A stretch of 6,188 nt of DNA from Chlamydiota bacterium (GTDB lineage Bacteria > Auribacterota > UBA3054 > B51-G9). Below, piece after piece: positions 1-6,188 of the stretch. Location: NCBI GenBank assembly GCA_003648225.1, contig QMOL01000187.1:1-6188 (forward strand). Reading direction: 5' to 3'. The translations under genes and the position numbers were made by a program. The notes beneath the pieces were generated by a model. It saw only the letters and a list, made by a program, of their open reading frames with translations. It did not search any database and was not told the DNA's origin. Numbering within the stretch: position 1 is the stretch's first letter; the number at the start of each line of letters is the position of its first letter.

Positions 1-1913
1 ATTATGACTTCATTTTCAGGTGAATATATATTTCTCATAGACTTTATTTCTAAATAGTTCATCTTATCCGAAACAGAAGCATTCCTCACCTGCCAATCAA
101 TATTTTTTTGCCTGATAAGCCATGAAATTTTTCTTTTCCCCCCAATATTACATTGTAAGACATTTCTGGCATTGTTGGTGGAAATCGTTGCAAGTTTAAA
201 TGGTATTGCAGAACTGATATTACCGGAAAATTTATATATTTTATTATTAATAATTATTTCAGGATTTTCATTTGCGGGTTTTAAACTTTTGAAATTAAAA
301 TTATGTATAATAATTTCTTCGTTAATTCCGGTAAACTTTGCTCTCGCAAGAAGCTGCAAAGTGTTATCACTTAGCGAAGTTGTATATATATTTGAAATTT
401 CCGGAGATTTCGGGATAAAGAAATCTTCGCTGTAAATATGCTTTCCGGTTTTAAGAGTAAACTCCGGAGATTTTAAGATTTTAAGGAAATCTCCATTTTT
501 ATCCCGCAATTCCAATTGCAATATACATTTTTGCCCTCCGACGGGACTTTCAACAGTTAAAGACGTCTTGTATTTCATGTTTGGCGCACACCTGTAATAA
601 ATACTTTTTCCTATTGGTGCAGGCGGAATACACACATCAATTTCAGATGAATCTTTTTGTTTTAGAAGCCTAATACCCGGATTCTCCCATTTCCACACCT
701 TGTTTTCAGCTTGCAGTCCTTCAAGATTTCCTACAGAAGCGCCCATAAGCATCCAACCTTTTCCAACATTTTTTACGATTCTTTCTTCATAGAGGCGGAA
801 ATCAGGATCGTCATTAATTTCAGAAGTATTATTCGCCATTACATATAAATCTGATTTGTCAATTGATGAATGATGATTATACAACGCCATCTTTTGTCCG
901 TCATTCATTTTACCTGTTCCGTAGCTGTATGCAGGCTTAGCCGATTTATTTACAGATGTTTTAATTTCGAGTTTTTTAGATAAAGAAGGAAAACCGATCT
1001 CGTCAAGAAACTTGTTTTCGGAAATGTTAAAACATCTGACAATAAACTTGTCAGGGTGGATTTCAAAATACACTCCACCAATCCCTTTTTGCTCTCCGCC
1101 AAAAAAATCTGGTCCCAATATACCGCAGGAAACATGCAGCATGTTATTTTGTTCAACAATATTGTATCTATGAGTGTGACCGTGCATCCAACCGATAATT
1201 TTAGGATATTTTAAGAAAATCTTTTTCAGTTGATCGCTGTTAATAACTCCAAATTCTCCCGGCTCAGAAGCTTCCCTGCCGGCGGCACTTGTTCCCTTGA
1301 TACTGTTATGTGAAATAAAAATAATTGTTTTATCTTTATTGAGCTCAAGATCAAGTTTTAGCCAAGCTATTGTTTCTTCTGTTATATAAATATCACGAAC
1401 TAACTCGGGAAGCGAAACAAAATGTATGTTTTTAATATCAAAGCTGTAGTAAGGCCTGCAAGTCATATTGGCAAGCTTCTGGTACTCTTCTTCCGGATCG
1501 ATTTTAGAACTATGAATAACATCATGATTTCCCGGCGTTTGATAAAAAGGAACTCGACCGCAACCGTTTGAAATAATTTTCGTCCAGTTCTCTTTAGCTA
1601 TACGTTCCGCATTTTTGCTTAAACCGTTATGGCAAGAATCACCTGTATCTATAAACACATCAAGATCTACAAATCTTTGGCGAATAATTTTCATCGCTTC
1701 TCGCTGTTGTTCAACAGTGGGCTGGCATGGATTTACCAAACCGAAATGAGTATCTGTAACGATAAAGCCTTTGAGGACGTTTTTTCTCTTATCTTTATTC
1801 AAAGAATTTTGCATTGCACAAACGATAGTCGGATTAAATGCGCTTATCAATCCGCAAACTCCCATTCCGGTTGTTATTTTTATAAAACTTCTTCTGTTTA
1901 AATTCTTATTCAT
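1..1913 (-). CDS. Tat-exported calcineurin-like metallophosphoesterase (3' end cut by window edge)
   Basis: Starts at the ATG at 1911-1913 and stays open to base 1 (637 full codons, no stop), so the C-terminus lies outside the window. The N-terminus MNKNLNRRSFIK carries a twin-arginine motif (R7 R8 S F I K), a hydrophobic stretch to about residue 30 and a possible cleavage after VCA (31-33). The metallophosphoesterase core, residues about 48-260, has every metal-site motif: D54-T-H56, G91-D92, G128-N-H-D131, S201-H202-N and H244-G-H-T-H248. This predicts a two-metal (Fe/Mn/Zn type) phosphomono- or diesterase working outside the cytoplasm; Tat export suits a protein folded around metals first. 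Residues about 340-637 do not match a domain I can name. They are rich in alternating hydrophobic segments, consistent with beta-sandwich modules. The gene follows the hydrolase stop by 40 bases and is probably in the same transcript. The family is secure, the substrate unknown. Confidence 0.9.
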   Translation of the reverse strand, partial: MNKNLNRRSFIKITTGMGVCGLISAFNPTIVCAMQNSLNKDKRKNVLKGFIVTDTHFGLVNPCQPTVEQQREAMKIIRQRFVDLDVFIDTGDSCHNGLSKNAERIAKENWTKIISNGCGRVPFYQTPGNHDVIHSSKIDPEEEYQKLANMTCRPYYSFDIKNIHFVSLPELVRDIYITEETIAWLKLDLELNKDKTIIFISHNSIKGTSAAGREASEPGEFGVINSDQLKKIFLKYPKIIGWMHGHTHRYNIVEQNNMLHVSCGILGPDFFGGEQKGIGGVYFEIHPDKFIVRCFNISENKFLDEIGFPSLSKKLEIKTSVNKSAKPAYSYGTGKMNDGQKMALYNHHSSIDKSDLYVMANNTSEINDDPDFRLYEERIVKNVGKGWMLMGASVGNLEGLQAENKVWKWENPGIRLLKQKDSSEIDVCIPPAPIGKSIYYRCAPNMKYKTSLTVESPVGGQKCILQLELRDKNGDFLKILKSPEFTLKTGKHIYSEDFFIPKSPEISNIYTTSLSDNTLQLLARAKFTGINEEIIIHNFNFKSLKPANENPEIIINNKIYKFSGNISSAIPFKLATISTNNARNVLQCNIGGKRKISWLIRQKNIDWQVRNASVSDKMNYLEIKSMRNIYSPENEVI

Positions 1914-1953
1914 AGTTCTTTATTATTTCGCCTCTTAAACTTGCCAATTCTGA
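1914..1953 (-). promoter_or_regulatory. 40-base intergenic spacer and start region of the metallophosphoesterase gene
   Basis: This spacer separates the stop of paralogue B from the metallophosphoesterase ATG. On the minus strand it ends in AATAATAAAGAACT before the ATG, an AT-rich leader with only a weak AAAGAA purine patch. An AAGAGG stretch lies about 20 bases upstream of the start, too far for a normal ribosome binding site. No hairpin plus T-run and no convincing promoter was seen, which supports read-through from the hydrolase genes. Confidence 0.4.
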
Positions 1954-4071
1954 TTATTCGAATTTTAAATAGTCAAGTCCAACCATATACGATTTTATTG
2001 CTTTAGGATTAGCGCCGATGATTTTAATTTTAAAAATATTTTCCCCTTTCTTAACTCTTACTTTTCCAAAATTAATCTTGCCTGACGGAATTACTTTTCG
2101 GCTATAACAATCAATTTCATCACCAACTTGCTTGCCATTGAAATAAAGCTGAATTATACCGTAATCCTTCGCTTTAGTAAATTGAGCAACGAGATTTTTT
2201 TCTTCACTTTTTGGAGAATAAATTTCAAATTCGATGTAATCTCCCGGTTTTGCGCGCGTCCACCAAAGCTGAGAATCATTACTCCACTTACTTCCGAAGC
2301 CCCACATATTCTGCACGGAAAGTTTGCCGTTAGATTTTTTGATTTTTTTATATAATTCCGCTTCAAACGCGTTTTTTTCATTGTAAATAAAAAGCCCCGT
2401 GTAATATCCCAGTCTGTTTTTCAATGGCGTTTCTTTTATATTGTCTGTTCCGCCGTTTGATAAATACCAATAAGCGACACAATCATAAAAAGTTTCTCTT
2501 GAGTTTGGAAAATATTTTTCTATATCCGCTTCAAATGAAGTGTGGAACGGGATGTTATCTCCTATATGCCACCTGCTTACGGAAACCTGACCACGATTAT
2601 TTTTATTTGTCGGCTGTGAATGAAGCGCTTTGACAAACACCTCCGGATCGCACCACGCGTAACCGAAATAATCTTCTGAGCCGGTACCGATAGTTGAAGG
2701 GAATTTTTCACCGTCAACAAAAAACTTTTCATCACCTTCGCCCCACCATCCTCCTCGTGCATTCCAAATATGCAGCGCCACGCCCACGAATCGTCCACTG
2801 CCCTTTGCTTCCATGATTTTCCAGTCAATTGGACGCTTCGTATTAGTTTCCAAATCTCTATGCCATTTAGCGTGAAAATATCCAAGCTTATCAAATGAAG
2901 TTTTCACAGGTGTGTGTTTTACTAATAAAGAAATTTTCTGTGGCTTATCACTTTCATTTTTAATAGTTATTTCCGCTCTTTTCTTAAACGGCATGTACCA
3001 ATAAGAATAAAATTGAAAAAAGCTTGGATTGTTGGATATTTTATCAGGATTATTGGATTGGTGGATTAAGTCCCCCTTTTTTAAAGGGGGAATCAGGGGG
3101 ATTTCTTCACTTTGAAATTGAGAATTTCTTGTTGAGTATTGATTGTTTAACTTCTCCATCCCCATTACAAGCGATTTATATAAATTAATTCCCGGTGCGG
3201 TACCAAAAAAATCACCGAGCGGAGACCAGACAGCCGGTTCTTTTTGATTATCCCAATTAATGCTTAAAGTCAATTGGCGAAGTAAATCATTATAATTTTT
3301 ATGTTTGGGGACTTGGACTTTTAAAGAAGTTATCGCGCGTTTACCGGTAATAATTAACGATTTAGATTTTCCGGCAGGAATTGTCCAATTAAGGGATTCC
3401 ATTCTCTCACTTTTATAAACAACAGGGTTTTTACCGAGACCAACCGTCATTTTTTCATTCGCTTTATCAAGCGCCTTCATTTCTTCCGGTGAAAATTTCA
3501 TTTTAAAAGTTTGAATCTTCGTCTCTTTCGGAAAAACCGTATAATTAAAATGATAATAAGCACCCCATTTCGGGTCAGCTGTTATTTTACATGATTTCTG
3601 GAATGATATCGGCGTGTAATTATTCCACCCTTTTGCCGCTTCATACACCAAACCTTTTCTGTTAAACGGAGCGATTTTTCCGTTGAAATAATCTTTAAAC
3701 GGTAAATCGCAAACAAGCTCCCCGTCAAGATATATTTGAACTTTTCCATCCCCAACCATTGCCGACCACATTCTCCAAATGACGCCGGGACCTTTTATGT
3801 CAACGAAAACTAATTTGTTGCTTTCTTGCCTGATAATTCCGGCATTATCACCATTGGCCTCCCAATTTATATAAGAATCGGTCTTTTCATCATACTTACT
3901 TTTTCTGTCATACGATGAGAAAAGTGCTCCTTCCTCCCCTTTTTCGGGAAGATTAGCCAAAGCGGGAAAATCATAAATTTTAGAGACGATGTCTGTGTAA
4001 GTCAACGATTTGCTTTCCGCCTGGAATACAAAGAACAGAAGAAATAGTATTGTCAAGATATTTTTTTTCAT
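1954..4071 (-). CDS. GH172 / DUF2961 family exported glycoside hydrolase, paralogue B (complete)
   Basis: Complete 705-residue paralogue of the upstream gene, presumably exported and acting on a furanose-containing glycan. The start is the ATG at 4069-4071, giving a Sec signal peptide (MKK, then a Leu/Phe-rich core, cleavage likely after FQA at residue 18) that aligns with the signal of paralogue A. Family blocks in order: GALFSSYDR at 48-56, GVIWRMWSA at 96-104, GDFFGTAPG at 286-294, YWYMPF at 357-362, GEGDE with E445, GTGSEDYFG with E466, and a C-terminal beta-sandwich ending GLDYLKFE. The two glutamates are again 21 residues apart, so both copies should be catalytically competent. Around them the paralogues are nearly identical (about 53 of 64 residues from GRFVG to HSQP by eye). 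Residues about 306-353 are a repeat-derived insertion at the same place as in A. B lacks a roughly 9-residue stretch that A has before the HFNY motif. No clear Shine-Dalgarno is seen. Close spacing suggests co-transcription with both neighbours. Confidence 0.92.
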   Translation of the reverse strand: MKKNILTILFLLFFVFQAESKSLTYTDIVSKIYDFPALANLPEKGEEGALFSSYDRKSKYDEKTDSYINWEANGDNAGIIRQESNKLVFVDIKGPGVIWRMWSAMVGDGKVQIYLDGELVCDLPFKDYFNGKIAPFNRKGLVYEAAKGWNNYTPISFQKSCKITADPKWGAYYHFNYTVFPKETKIQTFKMKFSPEEMKALDKANEKMTVGLGKNPVVYKSERMESLNWTIPAGKSKSLIITGKRAITSLKVQVPKHKNYNDLLRQLTLSINWDNQKEPAVWSPLGDFFGTAPGINLYKSLVMGMEKLNNQYSTRNSQFQSEEIPLIPPLKKGDLIHQSNNPDKISNNPSFFQFYSYWYMPFKKRAEITIKNESDKPQKISLLVKHTPVKTSFDKLGYFHAKWHRDLETNTKRPIDWKIMEAKGSGRFVGVALHIWNARGGWWGEGDEKFFVDGEKFPSTIGTGSEDYFGYAWCDPEVFVKALHSQPTNKNNRGQVSVSRWHIGDNIPFHTSFEADIEKYFPNSRETFYDCVAYWYLSNGGTDNIKETPLKNRLGYYTGLFIYNEKNAFEAELYKKIKKSNGKLSVQNMWGFGSKWSNDSQLWWTRAKPGDYIEFEIYSPKSEEKNLVAQFTKAKDYGIIQLYFNGKQVGDEIDCYSRKVIPSGKINFGKVRVKKGENIFKIKIIGANPKAIKSYMVGLDYLKFE
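3024..3068. repeat. Degenerate octamer array (TTGGATTG type) beside the palindrome in paralogue B
   Basis: Units read TTGGATTG, TTGGATAT, a 5-base remnant, CAGGATTA, TTGGATTG and GTGGATTA. The GGAT core recurs at 3026, 3034, 3047, 3055 and 3063, with spacings of 8, 13, 8 and 8. It is translated on the minus strand as the Asn/Pro/Ser-rich segment HQSNNPDKISNNPS. Low-complexity tandem DNA is unusual inside an otherwise conserved enzyme. Confidence 0.7.
3071..3091. repeat. 21-base palindrome inside paralogue B (PPLKKGD-type repeat)
   Basis: Perfect 9-base arms TCCCCCTTT (3071-3079) and AAAGGGGGA (3083-3091) flank a TTT loop. A further AGGGGGAT follows at 3095-3102, extending the G-rich side. 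On the minus strand the unit is read as IPPLKKGD. The same translation turns up widely, from memory, as a dispersed repeat in many environmental bacteria. Here it lies in the coding sequence and keeps the frame. It differs at one base from the copy at 5195-5215. Confidence 0.85.
3112..3145. repeat. Weak heptamer array (TTGA type) on the other side of the palindrome in paralogue B
   Basis: TTGA cores occur at 3112, 3118, 3132 and 3139. From 3118 the sequence can be cut into 7-base units TTGAGAA, TTTCTTG, TTGAGTA, TTGATTG. It is translated on the minus strand as NQYSTRNSQFQ. The repeat is decayed, and calling it an array rests partly on the clearer arrays in paralogue A. Confidence 0.5.
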
Positions 4072-4083
4072 AATTTTATGTTG
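4072..4083 (-). promoter_or_regulatory. 12-base intergenic junction and start region of paralogue B, no Shine-Dalgarno
   Basis: The stop of paralogue A (TAA at 4084-4086) is followed after CAACATAAAATT by the ATG of paralogue B. There is no purine-rich Shine-Dalgarno and no room for a promoter or terminator. B is therefore probably translated from the same mRNA, by an AT-rich or coupled initiation of the kind common in Bacteroidota. Confidence 0.5.
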
Positions 4084-6188
4084 TTATTCGAATTTAAAGT
4101 AATCAAGTCCGACATTATATAATTTTTTTGCTTTTGGATTTGCACCTATAATTTTAACTTTCAAAATATTTTCTCCTTTTTTTAATTTGACTTTCCCAAA
4201 ATCGATAGGATGGGTTACCGTAACTCTTGGTCTGTAGCAATCAAATTCTTCCCCTGCTTTTTCCCCATTCAGGTAAAATTGAATTATTGCCATATCGTTA
4301 TTTTTTGCTATTTGAGCAATGAGATTTTTTTCAACTTCTTCAGGATAATTAAATTCAACCTCAAGGAAATCCCCCGGTTTCGCTCCTTGCCATAAAAGAT
4401 CTTCGTTACCACTCCATCGAACACTGGAATAACTCATATTTTTAACCAAAGCATTCCCCGCAGTGATTTTTATATTTTTGTTATTTTCAAATTCAATAGC
4501 ACCTTCCACATGATGAGCAATATATACCGGATATTTTATCGGCACTTTACTTGTTGGAAGTTCGTTGAGATAATCAATTCCATTTTTTGAAAGATACCAG
4601 TAAGCGGTACAATAAAACAAAGTAGGTCGGTCATTTTTATAATATTTTTCGATATCGGCTTCAAATGATTTTTGAAACGGGATGTTATCACCAATCTGCC
4701 ACCGATTATTTGAAATGTGTCCTTTGTTGTTCGGATTAATCGGCTGACTGTGAAACGCTTTGGAGAATTCAGTGGGATTGCACCAGGCATATCCAAAATA
4801 ATCTTCCGAACCTGTGCCGTAAGTAGAAGGAAACTTTTCACCGTCAACAAAAAACTTTTCATCGCCTTCGCCCCACCACCATCCTCCCGGATTCCAAATA
4901 TGCAAAGCGAACCCGACAAATCTGCCCCGACCCTTGGTTTTCAAAATCAGCCAGTCGAGTGGACGTTTAGGATCGGTTTCAAGATTATGATGCCATTTCG
5001 CGTGAAAATAACCAAAATCTGTAATTGAGGATTTTAAAGGAGCATGTTCAACAACTAAAGTTATTTGCTGTTCTTTATCAGTTTCATTCTTTATTGTGAT
5101 TTCCGCACTCTTCTCAAACGGCATATACCAATAAGAATAAAATTCAAATGCATTTGTACTTGGTACTTGGTTCTTCGTGCTTGGTGCTTTGCTGTCCCCC
5201 TTCTTTAAAGGGGGATTAACCTGACCACTGACCACTGACCACTGACTACTGATTTCAGTCATCCCCATTACTAATGATTTATACTCATTAATGCCCGGCG
5301 CGGTACCGAAGAAATCTCCAATTGGCGACCAAACAGCGGGTTGTTTTTCACCATCCCAGTTTATGCTTAGAAATAGTCGCTTTAATAAAATATTGTAATT
5401 ATTATTTTCCGGTATTTGTACTTTTAAAGCCGTTATTGCCTGCCGGCCGGTAATAACAAAAGATTTACTTTCTCCCGCGGGAATCTTCCAGGAAAGAATT
5501 TTTTTCTTCGCGTTTTCATAAGTAACGGGATTTTTCCCAAGACCGGCTGTCATAATTTCATTCGCTTTATCCAACGCTTTATTTTCTTCCGGTGAAAGCT
5601 CCATTTTAAAAGTTTGGATTTTTGTTCCTTCAGGAAAAATCGTATAATTAAAATGAAAATATTTACCCCATACATTTGTTCTGTTGCCGTCAGTTTTCGC
5701 TTCTGTAATTATTTTACACGATTTCTGAAACGAAATAGGGGTGTAATTGTTAAATCCTTTTGCCGCGGTATAAACCAATCCTTTTCTGTTAAACGGAGCG
5801 ACCTTTCTGTTGAAATAATCTTTCCACGGCAAATCAACAACAAGTTTTCCATCAAGATAAATCTTGACTTTCCCCTCACCGGTTGATGCCGACCACATTC
5901 TCCAAATAACGCCTGCGCCTTTTATATCAGCCATAACAGTAACGTTGTTGCCTTCTTTTCTTACACAGCCCCTGCCGTCATCATTAGCTCTCCATCTAAG
6001 ATAAGAATCTGTTTTTTCGTCATATCTGCTTTCTCTGTCATAAGAAGAGAACAGCGCGCCTTTTTCTCCTTTTTCCGGGAGTTCGGCAAGGCCGGATAAA
6101 TCATAAGTTTTTGATATTACATCTTTGTAAGTCAAAACTTTACTTTGCGCGCAAAGCGCAAAACAAGAGATAAAAATTATTATTAAAG
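4084..6188 (-). CDS. GH172 / DUF2961 family exported glycoside hydrolase, paralogue A (5' end cut by window edge)
   Basis: Probable exported glycosidase of the DUF2961 family, now GH172, whose characterised members cleave alpha-D-fructofuranosides or D-arabinofuranosides. A TTG at 6135 could be taken as the start, but the frame stays open to 6188 and the 17 extra codons read LIIIFISCFALCAQSKV, a hydrophobic Sec signal core ending near ALCA. The real ATG is therefore a few codons beyond the edge; 700 residues are visible. Numbering from the TTG: GALFSSYDR at 26-34, GVIWRMWSA at 75-83, the GDFFGTAPG block near 273-281 and YWYMPF at 335-340. GEGDE (E423) and GTGSEDYFG (E444) hold two glutamates 21 residues apart, the spacing I recall for the catalytic pair of the founding Bifidobacterium enzyme (E270/E291). 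A C-terminal beta-sandwich ends in GLDYFKFE. Residues about 293-331 are a repeat-derived insertion. The family call is firm; the substrate is unknown. The next gene starts 12 bases downstream. Confidence 0.9.
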   Translation of the reverse strand, partial: LIIIFISCFALCAQSKVLTYKDVISKTYDLSGLAELPEKGEKGALFSSYDRESRYDEKTDSYLRWRANDDGRGCVRKEGNNVTVMADIKGAGVIWRMWSASTGEGKVKIYLDGKLVVDLPWKDYFNRKVAPFNRKGLVYTAAKGFNNYTPISFQKSCKIITEAKTDGNRTNVWGKYFHFNYTIFPEGTKIQTFKMELSPEENKALDKANEIMTAGLGKNPVTYENAKKKILSWKIPAGESKSFVITGRQAITALKVQIPENNNYNILLKRLFLSINWDGEKQPAVWSPIGDFFGTAPGINEYKSLVMGMTEISSQWSVVSGQVNPPLKKGDSKAPSTKNQVPSTNAFEFYSYWYMPFEKSAEITIKNETDKEQQITLVVEHAPLKSSITDFGYFHAKWHHNLETDPKRPLDWLILKTKGRGRFVGFALHIWNPGGWWWGEGDEKFFVDGEKFPSTYGTGSEDYFGYAWCNPTEFSKAFHSQPINPNNKGHISNNRWQIGDNIPFQKSFEADIEKYYKNDRPTLFYCTAYWYLSKNGIDYLNELPTSKVPIKYPVYIAHHVEGAIEFENNKNIKITAGNALVKNMSYSSVRWSGNEDLLWQGAKPGDFLEVEFNYPEEVEKNLIAQIAKNNDMAIIQFYLNGEKAGEEFDCYRPRVTVTHPIDFGKVKLKKGENILKVKIIGANPKAKKLYNVGLDYFKFE
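5156..5190. repeat. Five tandem heptamers, GTNCTTG consensus, in paralogue A
   Basis: Five consecutive 7-base units: GTACTTG, GTACTTG, GTTCTTC, GTGCTTG, GTGCTTT. They are translated on the minus strand as SKAPSTKNQVPST. Heptamer arrays of this kind are familiar as dispersed intergenic short tandem repeats in several bacterial groups (general recollection). Here the array is coding. Seven is not a multiple of three, so a change of one unit would shift the frame. Confidence 0.85.
5195..5215. repeat. 21-base near-palindrome inside paralogue A (PPLKKGD-type repeat)
   Basis: Arms TCCCCCTTC (5195-5203) and AAAGGGGGA (5207-5215) flank a TTT loop. One base pair is broken relative to the copy at 3071-3091, otherwise the two are identical (20 of 21). 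It is read on the minus strand as NPPLKKGD, the same frame as in paralogue B. It lies at the equivalent position in the protein. Confidence 0.85.
5221..5255. repeat. Five tandem heptamers, CTGACCA consensus, in paralogue A
   Basis: Units are CTGACCA three times, then CTGACTA, then the decayed CTGATTT. They are translated on the minus strand as the segment ISSQWSVVSGQ. With the GTNCTTG array it flanks the palindrome, and each array is exactly 35 bases long. The three identical units suggest recent amplification. Confidence 0.88.

Noticed and set aside
172..435. Plus-strand frames opposite the phosphoesterase (172-435 and 1629-1901)
   Set aside because: The minus-strand frame is open across the whole region and holds the metal-site motifs. 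The plus-strand products show no family signature; the hydrophobic look of the first comes from AT-rich complement.
1914..1953. Separate promoter for the phosphoesterase gene
   Set aside because: No convincing -10/-35 or Bacteroidota-type -7/-33 pair could be placed in the 40-base gap. Short AT-rich matches are expected by chance.
3071..3091. Palindrome with a T-run as a rho-independent terminator
   Set aside because: It lies in the middle of an intact coding sequence, has only a short T loop rather than a T-tract after the stem, and the same unit recurs in the paralogue as a coding segment.
3019..3147. Assembly error or chimaera creating the repeat insert
   Set aside because: Both inserts keep the frame, both flanks align perfectly with the paralogue, and both fall at the same protein position. 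This is not expected of a random misjoin, though read data would be needed to exclude it fully.
4061..4068. Run of eight A after the ATG of paralogue B as a slippage switch
   Set aside because: It encodes an ordinary MKK signal-peptide start, and eight A is common by chance in an AT-rich genome.
4717..5028. Plus-strand frames opposite the hydrolases (also 2128-2355, 2424-2633, 4210-4395, 5614-5886)
   Set aside because: They are antisense to well-conserved GH172 codons, carry no recognisable motif and have no start context. They look like shadows of the real genes.
5156..5255. CRISPR-like array
   Set aside because: Units are 7 bases with no spacers and are translated within a conserved enzyme. 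They are short tandem repeats.

Overview
The window is AT-rich, almost entirely coding, and every gene lies on the minus strand. Transcription therefore runs from high to low coordinates. Three large reading frames follow one another with gaps of only 12 and 40 bases, which looks like the middle of an operon. Both window edges cut genes. The protein families, the exported products, the AT-rich start regions without a clear Shine-Dalgarno, and the widespread 'PPLKKGD' palindromic repeat suggest a bacterium of the Bacteroidota/Ignavibacteria (FCB) group. This placement is an inference, not a proof.

Layout in transcription order. (1) 6188-4084 is a DUF2961 / glycoside hydrolase family 172 protein. 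Its first few codons lie beyond the right edge, but most of a Sec signal peptide is visible. (2) 4071-1954 is a complete 705-residue paralogue of the first gene, with its own Sec signal peptide. (3) 1913-1 is a Tat-exported calcineurin-like metallophosphoesterase with all five metal-site motifs. It stays open for 637 codons and runs off the left edge, so its C-terminus is not seen. No tRNA, rRNA, CRISPR array, transposase, promoter or terminator could be supported.

The most unusual signal is inside the two hydrolase genes. At the same loop in both proteins, between the conserved GDFFGTAPG block and the FYSYWYMPF block, there is a composite repetitive insertion: a short tandem array, a 21-base palindrome, then another short tandem array. 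The palindrome matches at 20 of 21 positions between the genes and is read in the same frame (PPLKKGD). The flanking arrays are unrelated: heptamers of the GTNCTTG and CTGACCA types in one gene, a TTGGATTG-like octamer and a weak TTGA-type heptamer in the other. Both reading frames survive, so what looks like intergenic repeat DNA has been taken into two exported enzymes at one position.

Working model (inference): the operon encodes envelope or secreted enzymes that process a furanose-containing glycan (GH172 members act on fructofuranosides and D-arabinofuranosides), with a Tat-exported phosphoesterase acting on the same or a linked substrate. The substrate cannot be read from sequence alone.
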